Positions 6,039 to 6,491 of a stretch of 6,491 nt of DNA are shown in pieces. The notes below the pieces were generated by a model. That model ran no database searches and was not told where the DNA came from. It saw only the letters and a list, made by a program, of their open reading frames with translations. Location of the stretch: contig JAEWVL010000177.1 in assembly GCA_023396665.1 (NCBI GenBank), positions 1-6,491 of the forward strand. The letters run 5' to 3'. Made by a program: the position numbers and the translations under genes. Origin of the DNA: Spirochaetota bacterium (GTDB taxonomy: Bacteria; Spirochaetota; UBA4802; JAFGJZ01). Positions within the stretch are counted from its first letter, which is position 1; each line of letters begins with the position of its first letter.

Positions 6039-6139
6039 GTATAGACTCCTTTTCAATAGTTCATTTTTTTACTGTACTGCTACAGGATTTTGCGATATGA
6101 CTCTTTTAACCTATGACAAGACCCGTGATAACCGGCATA

Positions 6140-6491
6140 CTAACAAAACACAGACAGATATCGAATCTTCCAACGCTCAAAGTCAATCGAGGCAAGCGCA
6201 CAAACAACACCCTTGTGCATCAACATGCACACCTCGCTGTTTCGCATCGTCAAATTCTGAACCTCTTGCTGTGCAAATTGCGCGCCATTGGATATTTTTT
6301 TCTCCGCCGACTCGCTCACCTCTATGGTACTTAGTTCACAAAGCGCCTCTTCGATTGTCCGAACACATGATGCGCCTTGTTCTCCGGAAATTTCCGTAAG
6401 CGGCAGAGCATCTTCAAGCAGAAATTTGCCCGAAGCTGTCCGCACCAAGGACTGCACTATTGCATTTGTTCCGAGACTCTCTCCGATATCC
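6140..6491 (-). CDS. truB: C-terminal part of tRNA pseudouridine-55 synthase TruB
   Basis: TruB converts U55 in the T-loop of tRNAs to pseudouridine. Only the last 116 residues are in the window; the open frame continues through the right edge. The fragment begins with DIGESLGTNAIVQSLVRTAS, which corresponds to the conserved late catalytic-domain segment (DLGEKLG followed by LRR in E. coli) that closes over the tRNA. It then runs through SGKFLLEDALPL into a PUA-like C-terminal region (about the last 60 residues). The stop codon is TAG at 6142-6140. Placement directly before rpsO and pnp matches the conserved truB-rpsO-pnp order and supports the call. The GTG at 6457 is an internal valine codon, not a start. 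Confidence 0.9.
   Translation of the reverse strand, partial: DIGESLGTNAIVQSLVRTASGKFLLEDALPLTEISGEQGASCVRTIEEALCELSTIEVSESAEKKISNGAQFAQQEVQNLTMRNSEVCMLMHKGVVCALASIDFERWKIRYLSVFC

Noticed and set aside
6039..6056. Upstream TTG start extending rpsO by six codons
   Set aside because: The extension is made of the Shine-Dalgarno sequence itself; the ATG at 6038 has ideal spacing.
6004..6399. Plus-strand open frame of 131 codons
   Set aside because: It is antisense to truB and the rpsO start region, and the product shows no family features.

Overview
This window is a bacterial chromosome segment in which every supported gene lies on the minus strand. In transcription order (right to left) they are: the 3' end of truB (tRNA pseudouridine-55 synthase), rpsO (ribosomal protein S15), pnp (polynucleotide phosphorylase), an M16 zinc peptidase, a bactofilin, a membrane-anchored LysM/M23 peptidoglycan hydrolase, and the first five codons of another gene at the left edge. 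Base composition is moderate, with no visible shift between genes. truB-rpsO-pnp is an ancient housekeeping order, and an M16 peptidase beside pnp is found in several phyla (for example the pnpA-ylxY-mlpA region of Bacillus). The bactofilin and the bitopic M23 hydrolase suggest a bacterium that shapes its wall with a bactofilin scaffold, most likely a diderm. I cannot fix the phylum from the sequence. A Fibrobacterota/Chitinivibrionia-like or deltaproteobacterial-like lineage is only a guess.

Right part (5342-6491): the truB tail is followed by 101 bases and then rpsO, which has a textbook ribosome binding site and a strong intrinsic terminator 17 bases after its stop. No ribF lies between truB and rpsO. 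A gene-free stretch of about 390 bases comes next. It holds a GC-rich hairpin, a partial copy of a hairpin repeat, a 30-bp-spaced direct repeat, a candidate promoter, and two tandem hairpins just ahead of the pnp ribosome binding site. The hairpins resemble the kind of 5' leader through which PNPase represses its own synthesis in E. coli.

Middle (1553-5341): pnp, the M16 peptidase and the bactofilin are tightly packed (a 1-base TAATG overlap, then 19 bases) and look like one transcription unit. It links RNA decay, a processing-type peptidase and a cytoskeletal polymer.

Left part (1-1552): a 349-base gap separates bactofilin from the M23 gene. It holds an AT-rich possible terminator, three perfect TATAAT hexamers and a strongly foldable leader. 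The M23 gene is flanked by two inverted copies of a 48-base hairpin element. The last gene starts at a GTG behind a near-perfect Shine-Dalgarno, and a perfect 10-base complement 52 bases upstream could sequester that Shine-Dalgarno. The hairpin repeat family and the sequestering leader are the least explained signals here.
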